From Paracentrotus lividus (lineage: Eukaryota > Echinodermata > Echinoidea > Camarodonta > Echinidae), in contig CALNVZ010003433.1 of the NCBI GenBank assembly GCA_940671915.1, positions 48,135,612 through 48,199,611 of the forward strand: a stretch of DNA of 64,000 nt. The letters run 5' to 3'. The position numbers and the translations under genes are program-made. Shown one piece after another: positions 31,801 to 45,106 of this stretch. Position 1 is the stretch's first letter; each line of letters starts with the position of its first letter. Under the pieces are notes generated by a model that was not told the DNA's origin, made no database searches, and was given only the letters and a program-made list of their open reading frames with translations.

Positions 31801-33096
31801 AGGCATATTGAATGTATATTTTAGGTTCATGAATTTATGTTAGACTGAGATATTCATATATTCATAAAACTATTTTGAATGATATGACATTGAGACAATC
31901 TTGGTCTATATACCTGTTTTGGTTGTATTCTACATATAGTTTATATCATTCTGTCTTGATTTCGGACTGAGGATCAGCAAAATAAATTAACAAGAAATGT
32001 AATATTGTTTTTGAACAGTAATATTTCACAATTTATAAAATTGTGATTATTGTCAAGCATTATTATTTGAGAATTCATCTTAGTTTTCCAAATTGTGTAG
32101 TTTCGTTTACTCTTGTTGGTATCCTGTTATCCACCACACTTTGTCCTAATATTAAAATGCAGATAAATGTTTTACACAATTAAAGTTATGAATTGTTGTT
32201 GTGGCAACATCTCTATAAAGGCCAACTGTCTACAGTGGTCACTTATTGAAACTCTTCTCAAATCTGCATAGAATTGCCACATACATGTATCTACTTTGGC
32301 AATGTTATTTTGTTTCCCTTTGGTGGCCTTTAGCCAGTTTTGATTGTACTATTTGTTTCAAATCTAGGGGTTGTATAAATAATTACAATTTTATTGTGCC
32401 TTTCTGTTATTTGTTTGTTATATTAGTATCACATGATCAAATGGTAATTCCATAAAATTTGCCTAACATATAATATGCAGAGTACAGATCAAATTATTTG
32501 CAGTTGCCACCTTATGCTTCTAAATCATCAATGTTTAAAATTGAAAGGGCATCAAATCTGTTTTTACCATTCTGGCTTTGGCTAGAGAGTACATGTATGC
32601 ATAGATTATTCAAACAATTTATAGCAAAATTTTTAATCAAAACTTGCATGTTCATGTTCTTCCATTTTTAATATAACTAGGTGCTACACATTAAGAATAT
32701 ATTTGTCAATGCACTTTGTTGCTAAGAAAAGAAAATTTTAACTGAAGCAAAATAGGATATATTTTATTGACAACAACTTGGCACTTTTGTAGTCATTTTG
32801 AAATAAATTGCTTCACTGAGAATATTATTGTTTTCGTTGCTTTATTTTCTGGAAGGGCTAAGTGGTGTGAACTGGCCAAAGCGGCTAATAGAGAGGGATA
32901 GGGGAAAGAAAAAGATGAAAAATACAAGGAGAGATTACTGGAATAAAAAGTAATCATATTTGTCTTCATAATTTATTTTAGTTGCATTTTCTTATGATTG
33001 TTTTTTCTTATATGATTACTTTTTAATAGGCAATCTGTACTCAAGACCACAGGTTGGAAAAAGCTTCATTAAGGAAAAGATGTTAACGAATGCAAC
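28860..33096 (+). other. AT-rich stretch, possible long 3' UTR
   Basis: About 4.2 kb with no convincing exon or inverted-repeat element. Some sequence is compatible with a long 3' UTR of gene A (ATG-rich simple repeat near 29208, several AATAAA). Octamer-like ATGCAAAT occurs twice near 30170-30200. Short open frames show no motif. Confidence 0.4.
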
Positions 33097-33746
33097 ACAG
33101 TGCATCCCAAAAAGAACTATACACTTTTGACAAGGCTACCAAATTAAAAATATATGATTCTTGGGGAAAAGGTTTAGATGTATATAAAGCTCATATCCTC
33201 AACTATCATTATGACACAAACAATTCTGAAAATAATGCATTCTTCAGTGAGCAATGCCTACTTTCATGAAGGACACAAAAAAAAGCCTGCGCAGGAATTC
33301 GCTATTCATTTACCACCTGGGTATGGCATGCCAAGAAGGATTTAAAGAAATAATGGAATGAACCAGCTAACAGAGTAAAAGATTTATCAAAAGTCGGAAA
33401 TAAGCAATCCTTATTATGCAAAATGTAGTTTTTCACCGTTTTGTTTTCATATCACTGATTTTGGCTCTGATTTCATTATATTTTTGTCTTTGTTAGCCGA
33501 TTTATTCCATTATTTCTTGGATCCATCTTGGCGTGCCATACAAAGGTGATAAATGAATAGCGAATTCCTGCGCAGGTTGTTTTTTGTGTCCTTCATAAAA
33601 GCGGGCATTGTTCACTGAATTTTTTGTAATGTAATGACAGTTGAGGATATGAGCTTTAAAGAAATCTAAACTTTGTCCCCAAGAATCATATATTTTTAAT
33701 TTGGTAGCCTTGTCAAAAGTGTATAGTTCTTTTTGGGATACACTGT
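33097..33746. mobile_element. 650-bp foldback element
   Basis: Ends ACAGTGCATCCCAAAAAGA and the complement of it at 33727-33746 pair, and pairing continues through CAAGGCTACCAAATTAAAAA, GCTCATATCCTCAACT and CCTGCGCAGGAATTCGCTAT to near the centre at about 33420. The two arms differ by scattered substitutions. The terminal sequence is reminiscent of mariner-type elements, but a TA duplication is not clear on the left. No coding capacity. Confidence 0.75.
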
Positions 33747-35187
33747 AGATGATATGCATTGAAAGAGAGAGCTAGAAAAAGATGAAGGGATGAAAAGAGA
33801 TGGAATACGGGACGAGTAGTTATGAAAAAAGAAGTTTCACACACAATGAAAAAGACTGGTACAGAATCGATTCACAATGGAACATAATTTATTTAATACC
33901 TCAACTTAAACCAATAAACAAGAATCTGACTTGATGATTAAAAATGATTCTCAATATAATCCATAAAATTATTAAAATTGCAACAAAATATGCAAGCTTC
34001 AAGAAGATTATAAGATGGGTTATTCAACTGATGAATTCATGCAATCATAAACAAATTATCAAATATATGATCAATCAATCAAACTTTTTACTACAATGTT
34101 GTATCAGGTTAAGTTCTATTTTTTTATTTGCTTTTCCAATATGTTCTGTATAAATAAGTGAAAGAGAAAATTCCCTAAATCTATTTTTAAATGGTACACT
34201 GGTAGTTTGTTTGAGAAAGATAGCTACGTGTCACAATATGGAAACTGTTTTTCCTATTTAACAATAACTTTACACTAATAGTAGACTTTATAGGATAAAT
34301 TTTAATATAACATACCTGATATATATTGGATAACTTGTTAGTTAACACACCTTTAAGTGTTTAGAATGTTACTGGAATTAATAAATAACTGAAAAGTATT
34401 GAAGTATATACTGCCGATAAGATTATGGTGAATCTGTTATTTATGACTTTGGGTTTGTAAAAACTTATTTTAGACAATATGAATTACCTGATATTAGGAA
34501 CAATAGTAAATTTCATTACGTTCATGGACTCTATCTCTTTTTTTTTTTAATTTGTTTTTAAATATTTCAGTCTCGCCTGAAATGACTCACAAAAGAATAT
34601 TTGAGGAAAACATGGCAAATTTGAGCAAAATAAATGTATAAACAAGATGGCTGAAAAAGCTTGATATAAGCATGCACGTTTTCAAGGAGGATTAGGCAAT
34701 ATATCATTGCTTAGACTTGATTATCAGGCACTTAAACACACTATCATTTCTACAAGTGTGTTGTATAAGGTCAATTAACAATTCCATTTTCCTCAATATC
34801 CACAAACTGTGGACCAAATTTTGTCTGTTCTTAAAAGGAGAAAATCCTTTGCAAATTAACAAGGTCCATGTCTATACAAATCGAGACCGAAATTGGAGGA
34901 TCAAAAGATATTAATAGGATTTTCTTTTGCTAGTATTAATGCGTTTATAATGTTGAAGTACATGAAAGATTTCAGAAAAGTTATCAAGTCTAAAAAGTGA
35001 ATACATATGTTACCAACTAGGCACATCTATGTGAACATGATATTATTATTTCTCTCTCAAACATCAGACTCTGCATACATTGTATATATATATAATTTAT
35101 TTAAAACTTAACTTATCATACACTTTCAATGTTAAAATCATATCCCACATTTCTGTGCCCCGTTGCAATGGTATCTCTCAATAAAAG

Positions 35188-35435
35188 AAGGGCTTACATG
35201 CAAAAGGGACTAAATCCACTTTTTTCAAACACCAGAGGAAATGGCATTTGTTTACCAGATTTTGTACACACGTCTATGGAAAAGGGAAATTCCAAAATGC
35301 ATTTTCTTACAGTTGCGATCAACATTTACGAATATCCTTTTGCTCAAAGACGGGTACCTACCTGAACAATGCCCTGATATCAATAACTAAATTTTCAACA
35401 AAAGTGGATTTAGTCCCTTTTGCATGTAAGCTCTT
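35188..35435. mobile_element. 248-bp MITE, AAGGGCTTACATGC termini
   Basis: Ends AAGGGCTTACATGCAAAAGG and the near-complement at 35410-35435 pair over about 37 bp, through GGACTAAATCCACTTTT. No coding capacity. Superfamily not assigned. Confidence 0.75.
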
Positions 35436-36197
35436 TAAATACTACATTTTGATTGGATGTTGAGCAACGTTATCATGGTAGTTACCATTGATGGCAAAGT
35501 TATTATAATAGAAACTTTATGCAACAAGGACCTGATCTGCCTAGTAAAACCTTTGAAAGCACATTTTGATAATAAAAAAACCAACGACTTAGTTTTTTTA
35601 ACAATAACCTTTACCTCACATCAGGAAGGTGGTGAAGTCAATTTCAGAGATTATGAAATTAGCCTCTTTGCATCAAACTAAATTTGAATCGTTAACTTTG
35701 TATGATTTCATAAAGAATGAATGTCCTCCTGAATCTTATTGTTTGCTCATCCTTTTCAAAGCCTAATCATTGGAGCCTTTAACAGATAATAAATTACACA
35801 AGTTCTAAAGACACTTGAACATTACATTTGAAGAAACCCATCAATTTTTTCTTCAATACACAACTTATGGATCATTGATGCTTAACAAAATAAGGACAGT
35901 ACATTTACAATACACCACCAAGAATGACAAAAAACCAAACAAAAATGAACATTAACCAAAATAGCCATACTATCAGTCTGTTTGACAGAGTCATGTACAT
36001 GTTTGAAGAAGGTTTTACTGTTATTAAATGCTAAAATATTAGTAGCACTTTGTCTTGTGTTGCTCCTCCACCATGCATGAGAGAAAAGAACAGAGCCATA
36101 TCCACAGAGTTACAAATGTAGATCGACTTTGTTCCAAGAAACATATGGCACATTGTTGGGTAAGCACACATGACAATTATGTTGTTTATGACCGTAT

Positions 36198-36320
36198 CAG
36201 GACAACCCCCCCCCCCCCCCGAACAACTAGCCCCTCCCAGAAATATGGTTAGACTTAGGTGTAGAGTTAGGGGGTGGATTTTTTAGCATGGGGTAATTGT
36301 CCTGGGGGTAGTTGTCTTAG
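36198..36320. repeat. AGGACAAC repeat, copy 3
   Basis: CAGGACAACC with a poly-C run, then GACTTAGGTGTAGAGTTAGG, GGGGTAATTGTCC and GGGGGTAGTTGTC. Same arrangement as copies at 3801 and 5965. Confidence 0.6.
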
Positions 36321-37286
36321 AACCGTTTATGCCTGAACCAAACTTAAGTTGAACAAAAAACTTTCCATAGAGCATTCGGAGTCCTTTCAAAAAGGCCAAC
36401 TTCACCTCATATTTTTTACAAGATACAGAAGATACATACATGTAGCCCAAAACAATTCATAATTGAAACAAATACAAAAGTGTCCTATATTTTAAGATTG
36501 CAATATACATGCATGGACAATGCTGATGGCCAAAAGGGTGTTTAATTCATAATCAAAGACAGAAATAATTCTCGCTCTTAATTTACAATATACTTGAACA
36601 GTATAAAGACTAACATACTGTTTGATGAGTGCTAAAAGGGTGTAAATACATAATCAATGAAATAGAATTAATGACCTTCTTGCTCTAGGATTACATAAAC
36701 AACACCTGAAAAGACAAAACATGGACAATAACAAGAATAAAAGGTGGAATGAAAAAGTACACATTATCTATGGTGCATCCGGGAAGTGAGACAGGGCTGG
36801 TTTGTGTGAGATGTACCTCATGCAAGGCATTGATGTATATATGCCACCCTCCACCCAGGTGCAGATGTAAGTGAGTACAAGATACATGTACTTGAGTGAC
36901 TGTATAAATGGTTATAATTGCAGTGATTTTATAATTTAAAATTTTGCAAGTCAGTCCTCACTGAAATTTCCAAAGGTTAGTATGTATACATGTAGAAGTG
37001 AAAACATCACGAAAATCATGTACGTGTGATTGCGTTCAAGCAATTGCTCGACCTCTATCCCTACAAATATCTGTAAGCATAATTATTGGCCTACGTATAC
37101 AGTATTTTGGGTGTTCAGCTATTTAGTAGATTTATAGTATTGAAAGGACCATGAACATCACAATATGACTGATATAAATGCAATATGACAAGCCACCATT
37201 GTTATATACACTCTCATACATCAATGCACAGACATTTGGATTCAAACCCTCGCCTTCATCAATATTCAAATTCATTGATACTCCGT

Positions 37287-37310
37287 CCCCCCCCCCCCCC
37301 CCCCCCCCCC
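37287..37310. repeat. Poly-C tract
   Basis: Twenty-four C in a row. Confidence 0.9.
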
Positions 37311-39299
37311 AGTGCAAATAAGAGGTCTTACTTCATACAAACAACAGAATGAAGGAAGGTTTTCCTGCAAATTCTTTTATCTGAAATCTTTACAAATAGT
37401 TCCATCCCTGTATAAAACCTGCAAACTTTCTCTGAATGTTATTATCATCTCTCTGTAGTATTCAACATTAAATATTCTTGTACAGGCTTTGTAAAAATAC
37501 AGTGCTACCTATTAAACTTACTTGGTTCAAGGCAAACCATGCCTTTTTTTTATCTAATCCCAGTATATGCACCATAAAAAAAAAACACACACACACACCA
37601 AGTCATCTTACATTTATAAAGATAATTAAATTGACATGATTATAATAAACCACAAATATCAGCTTTATACAAATTCTTTTCCTACAAATCTCTTTTAACA
37701 TCCATTTTCTATCCAGACACCCCAAGACTAAATATCACAAATAAACAAAATTATTTAAAAATTCTTCATGCCTCTCGCTCAACAACTTCAAATTCAAATG
37801 GAAGATCGGTGTCTACGTGTAATATATTTCATATCGATATATCAACAGAGAATAATAACGATCGCGCTAATTCAGAAATCCTGCTCATGTGCAAACAGAA
37901 AAAATTAAACAAAAATAGACCACTTCTGAGTAAAGCTAGTAACATGTAAATCTTTGATATATGTATAGCTGTGCTCATTGTAATTGGAGTGGACTCTACT
38001 ACATGTACACTACAATTAGTAGTCAGAGGGTAGTAAGTCCATGGATTTAACACCTTCTTGCGTTGATCTCACAACATTGTATCATCTGCTGAGAGCCAGA
38101 ACCTGCATTAAATTATGAACACTAGCACAGACCTGAAACGAAACCTGGGTAGACTCTAATAGAGCATGTATCATAAAAGCTTGTACCTTTTGGGATAAAT
38201 ACTGACAATTATGGTATCCTACAATTTTATTTAAATACAGGAAAAATAAAATGTGCTGAAAAGTACTTGTCTTGCTACTTGGTAACATAATCATTGTGGC
38301 ATACATATGAGTGTAGTGATTAGTGGATAAATTGCTATCATTCAAGTAGGCCTATATAACTTCACAGCTCAGAATTGTGAAAATTCTGAGTTACAAAACA
38401 GAACAGATTGAGTAGTTGAGGACGTGAGGTCATACTATACAGGAATGCTGGTTCATAATGGATTTATGTCCTTCTTGCTTTCAAGGACACTGCCTGAGAT
38501 TCTTATTAACAGCATTCTGGCTCTCAACAAATGATGCCTCATTTTCAGTGCAATGCTCAAGTTAAACAATTGCATCTTGGCATTGTGTAAACACACACAC
38601 ACACACACTTTAAATATTTACCTATAATATATTGACCAATCTAAAAGCTCTTATCAAAACACTATCTATTCAGTACTGTTCTAATAGTGTTAAACATAAA
38701 CTATCTGAAATAGCTAACACAATTAGGAGAAATAGATTACACATATGAATACAGTTGTTAGCCCTATAATTGCACAATTCATGTTTTTTTGCTTACTTTT
38801 AAGGTTACAACAGCACAAACATTGAATTAGTTAGAAAGAATTTCAACAAAGAATACAATAAATGAATAAATGAGAACAACTTGATAAACACAATTAATAT
38901 ATCAACACACAGAAAAAAAGAAGAAGAATGTTCCTTAAATCTAGAAAAGTCAAAATTTACACTAGAATAAAAACAGTACGGTACGATACTCGCTTTTTAT
39001 GAAGTAAAAACCAACATGCATTATACCATTACAGAGAAACTATTCAATACATTTTTTTTAATGCTGCAAACTATGTAAACAAAGTGCAGTGTCATTTTAG
39101 CTCTCAAGCTTGAATTTTCCCTTCTTTTCTCTTCGGCAACTTCTGACATCAATGAAAAGTATGCAGCTTTCCTACATTATAGTACATACATATGAGATGA
39201 AATGTAGAAAGTATATAATGAAGTACAGTGTAGTAGTAGTAAGATTAGTAAGAGTATTAATAGTATCAGGTGAAATTAGTACTATTACAAGAACTTTTA

Positions 39300-39753
39300 G
39301 GGCATGTTCAATGTCCATTTTCAAATTTAAACGCCAAAATGAATCATGATACAAAATGCAATTACAAAACACAGAACACACACGTATGCGTCTATCGTCT
39401 TTAAATTTCCCGCTCTCAAAAACAAACATGTACCCTTTCACTTGCACTGGAAGCTTCCACTGCGAGAGCACATTCAAAGACGTTTGAAAACTTGTTTGTG
39501 TTCAGTGTCGCATTTTGTTGCATTCGCGATGCTCAAGGACGTAAAATCAAAGCTGATCGTGATTCAAAATGCACCTTTTTCGGCGTTTAAATTTTCTTCC
39601 GAATGTAGATCTGAAACATGTTTACTTTTACGACCTGGAATGGGGACAATGAACACCAACTTTGTTTCTCTTCATATCGGCGTTTTGTAATTGCGTTTAT
39701 TATCATGATTCATGTTGACGTTTAAAACTTCAAAATCAACATTGAACATACCC
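39300..39753. mobile_element. 454-bp MITE with TTA target duplication
   Basis: Ends GGGCATGTTCAATG and CATTGAACATACCC pair, continuing to about 75 bp (TGAATCATGATA, GCAATTACAAAAC). TTA lies outside both ends (39297-39299, 39754-39756). Termini beginning GGG and a TTA duplication fit PIF/Harbinger. No coding capacity. Confidence 0.75.
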
Positions 39754-40594
39754 TTAGACTATTAAAATAACAATGTGCATTACCCTTACAAGAAGTACAT
39801 AAAGGACTACATATAGTACAACACTGTGCGTAAAGAAACAATAACATGTACAGTCAGCCTTGCCAAGTTTAAATCTGTAGGTACTGAACAAATAGCTTTG
39901 ACTTTAAAAAAAAAGAATTTACCTGTGAAGGTTTAAAAACGAAAATATTTATAAAGTGAAGATGACTGGAAAAGACCTTGGACTTAGGTGACAGTTTTGC
40001 TTCCGAGTGTTTGACTTAGGCAAGGGTGACTGTACGTATAGTTTTTATTATCACATATAAATTTTACTCAATAGTTAAATTTGAAATATATATACACAAA
40101 TGTTACTAACACACAAAAGTATAGCAACGATAATGGAGGGATAAAGTCTTATTATATAAATATCTTAGAAAAGAACAAAACTTTTAATCGTAAACTTAAC
40201 CATAAAATCAACAATGAATCTTGAATAACATGATTGAATGGATGTAAAGTAAAGAATACCAGAAAACTTGGAAGAAAAGTTATATCTATTCATTGCAGCC
40301 TGATGTACTTCAATAATGTCTTTTCAACTTCCGCTCTCACTTTTTTAAAACACTACACGAATGGCACTTCATATCAATCAATGTTGTCAAAGTCATGGTT
40401 TCTTGACCGAAGCTTCAAAATTATCCTGATGGTGGAAAGGTCTAATTTTCCTCCATGTTATGTAACATTTTGTGGGTACGTTGGGACATGCATATGCTGG
40501 TATCGATGTAAACCATGCCTTTGAAACCACAGGTTATAGCAGATCTTGAGAGAAGAAACATATTTCCAGTCTGGGTGTATTAAATGGAGATGCT

Positions 40595-40612
40595 TCATAA
40601 CAGTTGGTAATC
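40595..40612 (-). CDS. Gene B: candidate last coding exon
   Basis: On the minus strand a strong pyrimidine-rich acceptor (TTTATTTTTACAATACAG) precedes GATTACCAACTGTTATGA. It begins on a whole codon, which is what the exon at 50638-50542 leaves, and encodes DYQLL then stop. The resulting C terminus would carry a YxxL-type sorting motif. The intron would be almost 10 kb, and other acceptors with the same phase may exist, so this is the least certain part of gene B. Confidence 0.35.
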   Translation of the reverse strand, partial: DYQLL

Positions 40613-41599
40613 CTGTATTGTAAAAATAAAGAAACAAAAAATATGATTAGTGATAAAGAAAGAAACACAAAATATGATTATTGATAAAGGAGGAATAAAA
40701 AAATAGGATATTTACAAAGAAAGAAACAAAAAATGTAAATGGTTGAGGCGGATTGATGAAGGAATTAATGTTTTGACAAATTGATGAAACATGTTTTATT
40801 TTTTGTTATTTTACACTACAACATACAACATGTACAACCCTCAGGATTTCATGAAAACATGACTATCGTTATGTTTAATAAATTTATACAATAATATTAC
40901 AATTAGAAACAACCAATTTCATACTATGAGTACATACATGTAACTGATATGAACCATTATTTATATTCCAAATTTTTGCAATTTAGTAATCTATTCACCA
41001 ATGGGTTATGTTGTTGCTGCCACCATATATAAAATGCATCATTTAACAAAACATTGCTGATGTGTAAACAAGACATCACTTTTCAAATTACCACTGGCCC
41101 CATTCCAAGTAAATCAACAGGAAACTTGGTATTATTGATTTCAAAGATGTTTACAATTCATAAATTTTAATAAAAAATTTGAAGTAAATCTTTCAATGGT
41201 GTGTCACTAAACAAATCTATTTAAGAAAGATTAATCAAAGGTCAATTCGACCCAAAGTTTGTTTATCTTTCAGACCTACTTGAATTCTGAAACAATGATA
41301 AATGTAAATGAGACCGGATGTAAGTCTTTTTATATATGAACTTAGTTTTCTGAAGTATCATTGGTTTGACAATTTTTTTGTCTTGCACTAGATCTTTCAA
41401 GAAAACCTCTTATCTGAGAACTTTCAGTTTTCATGATCCTTCAACTTCAAGAGTCATTCAACCAGTTTGAGGCTCACGACACCTTAAAAAATCGTGGACG
41501 GAGTAAATACAACCTTACATCGATTGAAAGCTAAGTAGGCGTATAACATAAATACACAAAAATAAAATTCAATTTTCATAACAGTATTCATAAACAGAT

Positions 41600-41946
41600 G
41601 ATCGAACCTTAACCAGGCCACCCCTCCCAAATACTTGAAAAGTTACCCCTGTTTAATGACGGGTGTTAAGGGAATGCTACGGCCAGGCATGATTGGGTTT
41701 CTCCTTTAGAAAACATATTTCTATTGCTATGTCAGAACAATAGGGTTATAGACCCCATATAGACCCCAATAGACCCCATGTGTGCTAGAATTCTATTGTT
41801 ATGAAATGAGAGGGCAAATTCATTCATGCCTGGCTGTCAGGTGTCTGTAGCATTCCGTTAACATCTTTTGACGTCATCAGTCGCGCCATTAAAATAGGGG
41901 TAATTTTTTTAGTATTTGGGAGGGGTGGCCTGGTTGAGGTTCGATC
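41600..41946. mobile_element. 347-bp MITE, GATCGAACC termini
   Basis: Ends GATCGAACCTTAACCAGGCC and its near-complement (GGCCTGGTTGAGGTTCGATC) pair, continuing through CACCCCTCCCAAATACT and TACCCCT. Inside, GACCCCATATAGACCCC is a short local repeat. Lies in the proposed gene B intron. No coding capacity. Confidence 0.75.
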
Positions 41947-42359
41947 GTCTTTTTAATGAAATACTTTCTAGATGGACAATAAAAACGCTTAAATTGGTTA
42001 TCATTGTATTATGTAACATATTAGCTTTGGTTACTAACTAATCTTGTGAACATATGGACGTGTGAAACTTGGGTCTCATGAGAACTTATCAACCATTGAG
42101 AAAAAGAAATGTATACCAACATACATGTACTCCAAAGGTTTAAATGAATAAAAAAAAATTCTATCTAAATTGCTACCAGATGCATTTCCATTCATCTTTC
42201 TTAAAATCTACATAATATATCAATGATAAAAAAACAACTGCATAAAAAATTGCCAGTTTGCACATGAAAATAGTGAAAATTAACTTGAATTGATTATCAT
42301 TTTTTAGTTATTTAATACATGTAAGTATTTCATATTTGTCTGTAAAAATATAATCATTG

Positions 42360-42445
42360 ATGTGTAGGCTTATAAGTATTAATTAATCTGTTGTGTAAGT
42401 GCCTTGAGCATTTCATCTAAATGGAAAATGGCACTAAATAAACCC
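42360..42445 (+). mobile_element. LINE/SINE 3'-tail fragment
   Basis: AAGTGCCTTGAGCATTTC, then ATGGAAAATGGCACTAAATAAA. The hairpin formed by TGCC...GGCA next to a TAAATAAA end is typical of the 3' tails of CR1/L2-like LINEs and SINEs that use them (usual form GCGCCTTGAGC...GCGCTATATAAA). Confidence 0.5.
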
Positions 42446-42449
42446 CATG

Positions 42450-44405
42450 TACTACGATAATCATTAATAATTTAAATAAGTAATTCATTCCTCATGTATC
42501 TTTCATGTTATTCAACAAATTGCCATTACAATACATGTAAACTGTACCAGCGCATTTGACAATATATTCCACCACTACTTGTACGGCTTCATCCTAGATC
42601 TTGCATTAAATGGAGAGTATACATGTAGTCCACCATGTAATGATATTTTTGGTAGTTGTGATATTATGATACATGTGCTGACATTTCTAAAATACTAAAT
42701 TATTATATGTAGCCTACTTGCAATTGTACAAAGTAATGATCTGTGTACCAACAATTATATTGCTACAATATACACTCCTTTTTTCCCCTTCTTTTTTGGT
42801 AGCCTTGCATGGATCATTCTAAAAGATTAAATTTTATGTACATTCGCTGAATCAATATTTATGCACTGTGTTGTTTTATTAAACAATCCTTTTTTTCCCC
42901 TTCAAATGCATAATATGTACATTTTAGGGTGGTTAAGGTCTATTGCTAATAAAACATCAATGATTTCTGTTTTGGCCATGCAGCCTACAAATGAACATGA
43001 AAATCTAATGTTTCTAAAGGCTACAAACACAATACTGTGTATATTTACAATACAATAGTGAGATACCAAAGAAAGTTTGGACCTCTTTGAAATAGGTTGA
43101 CAAGCAATTTGAAGGAATTTTGAAAGAAGATTGAATTTTGGGCAGAATAAATAGTTCTTCTGGTTTCTAATCTGAATGGCAAATATCACATCACAGTCTG
43201 AATGGACTATCTCACATATTGACATGGTGTTTTGTTGACTTTGTGACGTTGCAGTATATTTTGTTTCTTATCACGTAGAAGGCTAGACGAAGTAGACATT
43301 TCTTTTAATAGCATGCTTTAAAATGATTCAATGTATGTAAACTTATTTCACAGAGATAGAGTTTTTTACTGGCCATGAACATTCACTGAACAATTGTATT
43401 GGCCTATACGGTATCAATTATTTTTGTTGCTATTTAGTTAATACAATGTTAATTCATAAGTACTTTTAAAAGGGGGCTTCACCCTCCAAACTCTGCTTTT
43501 TAGTTGGCCTCCTTCTTTTTCAATTTTATGTTCTTATCGCATTGACCAAATTATATGTTGTAAACAGGTAAATTGTACTACCATTTTAAATATAAAAAGA
43601 TTGAAAGAGGAAAATAAATTAATGTAATTATTAAATTGAATTGAATTTGTTTGATTCTGTGAAAATTAATTTCCCTATATTTGATGATGACAATGATGAA
43701 CAACATTTTTAAAGAGCCATTTATCTACCAAAACATTCAAAGGATCCTGGCTCCCCAAATATGTAGGCTACATGTATATTATTCACAAAATTGCCAGAAA
43801 AGATCAGAGTTCAGATTTGAAGGTGTCGATGTTGTTCAAATTTCAAAGTTGGATAGGTAGAGAGTTTCAAAGATGTGGAGCAACTTATCAGAACACAAGA
43901 AGAAATGAAATGTATAATATGTACACAAACTTAAATCAATGTACGTACATGTATATGTACATACCCAGTATATTAAAAAATATTGATAGATATAAAAGCC
44001 AAAAGGGCGTTTTTGTATTAACATCATACAAATTTATGAGTCAATGCCCATCTGGTGCTCAACAGGCAATATGGAAACATGCTCATGTGTTATGTCTATT
44101 ATATGCATTGAGTGTAACAGGATCTCCAGATGTCCCAGGCAATAACATACAGTCAGTTAAGAGCCAGAAAGGCATTAGTTCTTTGTTAGAGAATGTGATT
44201 TAACACCATTCTTGCTCTGGAGCATCCAAGAATTTGAAAGGAAATTGGCAGGGATGCAAGTATTCACTGCCCTACCCTGATATGAGAAGCTATTATCAAA
44301 ATGGTTTTATATCAATTGAAAGGACAAAGCAAAGTGCCAGGAGACACACCATGTACCAAGAGGATAATACATTGTTAAGGCATCATTCATGTTTAATGTC
44401 ATCAT
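42450..44405. other. Intronic or intergenic AT-rich stretch
   Basis: No element boundary or exon is evident. The end (44140-44230) resembles the roughly 125-bp repeat (GAGCCAGAAAGGC, TAACACCATTCTTGCTCTGG). Confidence 0.4.
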
Positions 44406-44409
44406 TATA

Positions 44410-44876
44410 CAGTCTGTGTCAAATAAAATGGTACAAGTGGAAAACATTTTTTTTATAGTATGAAGATTAATCACAAACTGGTATTGTTTGGTATTTTCAT
44501 AAAGCAGGAAAATCAGACTTTCTTCTGCAATTTTTTTCATCACATTTGGTGCTGTAATTTTTGAGATATGACCAGATTTCTTTAATCAAGAAAAATTCAT
44601 TTTTCGCACGATGTCCCATGCCTTTGTGTAGGTTTCGCATAAATGGCCCTGAATTCAGTGCTCCAGAACAATAGAATTGTGTAATTTCGATTTGTTCCTC
44701 GTCGCACAAAATTTAGCATAACTTTTGTTTTACGAAAGCAAATAATACAAAACAAAGTGCAAAAACAAGGAAAATCTTTTGGCTTTAATTTGGTACCACA
44801 TACACAGATTATTTGAAAAGATTTCACACATAAATTATTTTTTTCCCCAACTGTACTATTTTTTTTACACAGACTG
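44410..44876. mobile_element. 467-bp MITE with TA target duplication
   Basis: Ends CAGTCTGTGT and ACACAGACTG pair, with similarity continuing through AAAATRGTACA. TA flanks both ends (44408-44409, 44877-44878), as for Tc1/mariner elements. A long antisense frame that runs through it and the next element is not a gene. Confidence 0.7.
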
Positions 44877-45106
44877 TATTTCAAGAACATTTTTGATTTG
44901 CAAAAAGAGAGATACATATAACAGGGAGACGAAATAGTACCATTCATATGCACATGTATCTTCAGTGTACATGAATGAGTATATTTTGTTTCAAGCACCC
45001 CCCCCCCCTCCCCACCAAATAAAAAATGAAATAAAACAATAAAATTTGTGCTTAGAATTACAAACAGAAAGGCAATGCTGGGAGGGAAGCAGGAAATACA
45101 ATTTAA

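Larger units (their letters stand above)
33747..40594. other. AT-rich stretch, possible gene B 3' UTR, with small repeats
   Basis: No convincing exon. It holds the elements listed separately (35188, 36198, 37287, 39300). Parts near 36530-36680, 38030-38100 and 38440-38530 resemble the roughly 125-bp repeat at 10.9 kb (CCTTCTTGCTCT, GAGAGCCAGAA). If gene B ends in the exon at 40612, some of this is its 3' UTR; the T-rich complement of AATAAA occurs near 33890. Confidence 0.4.

Noticed and set aside
39346-39690. 114-codon frame
   Set aside because: Entirely inside the 454-bp TTA-flanked MITE and starts in its terminal repeat.
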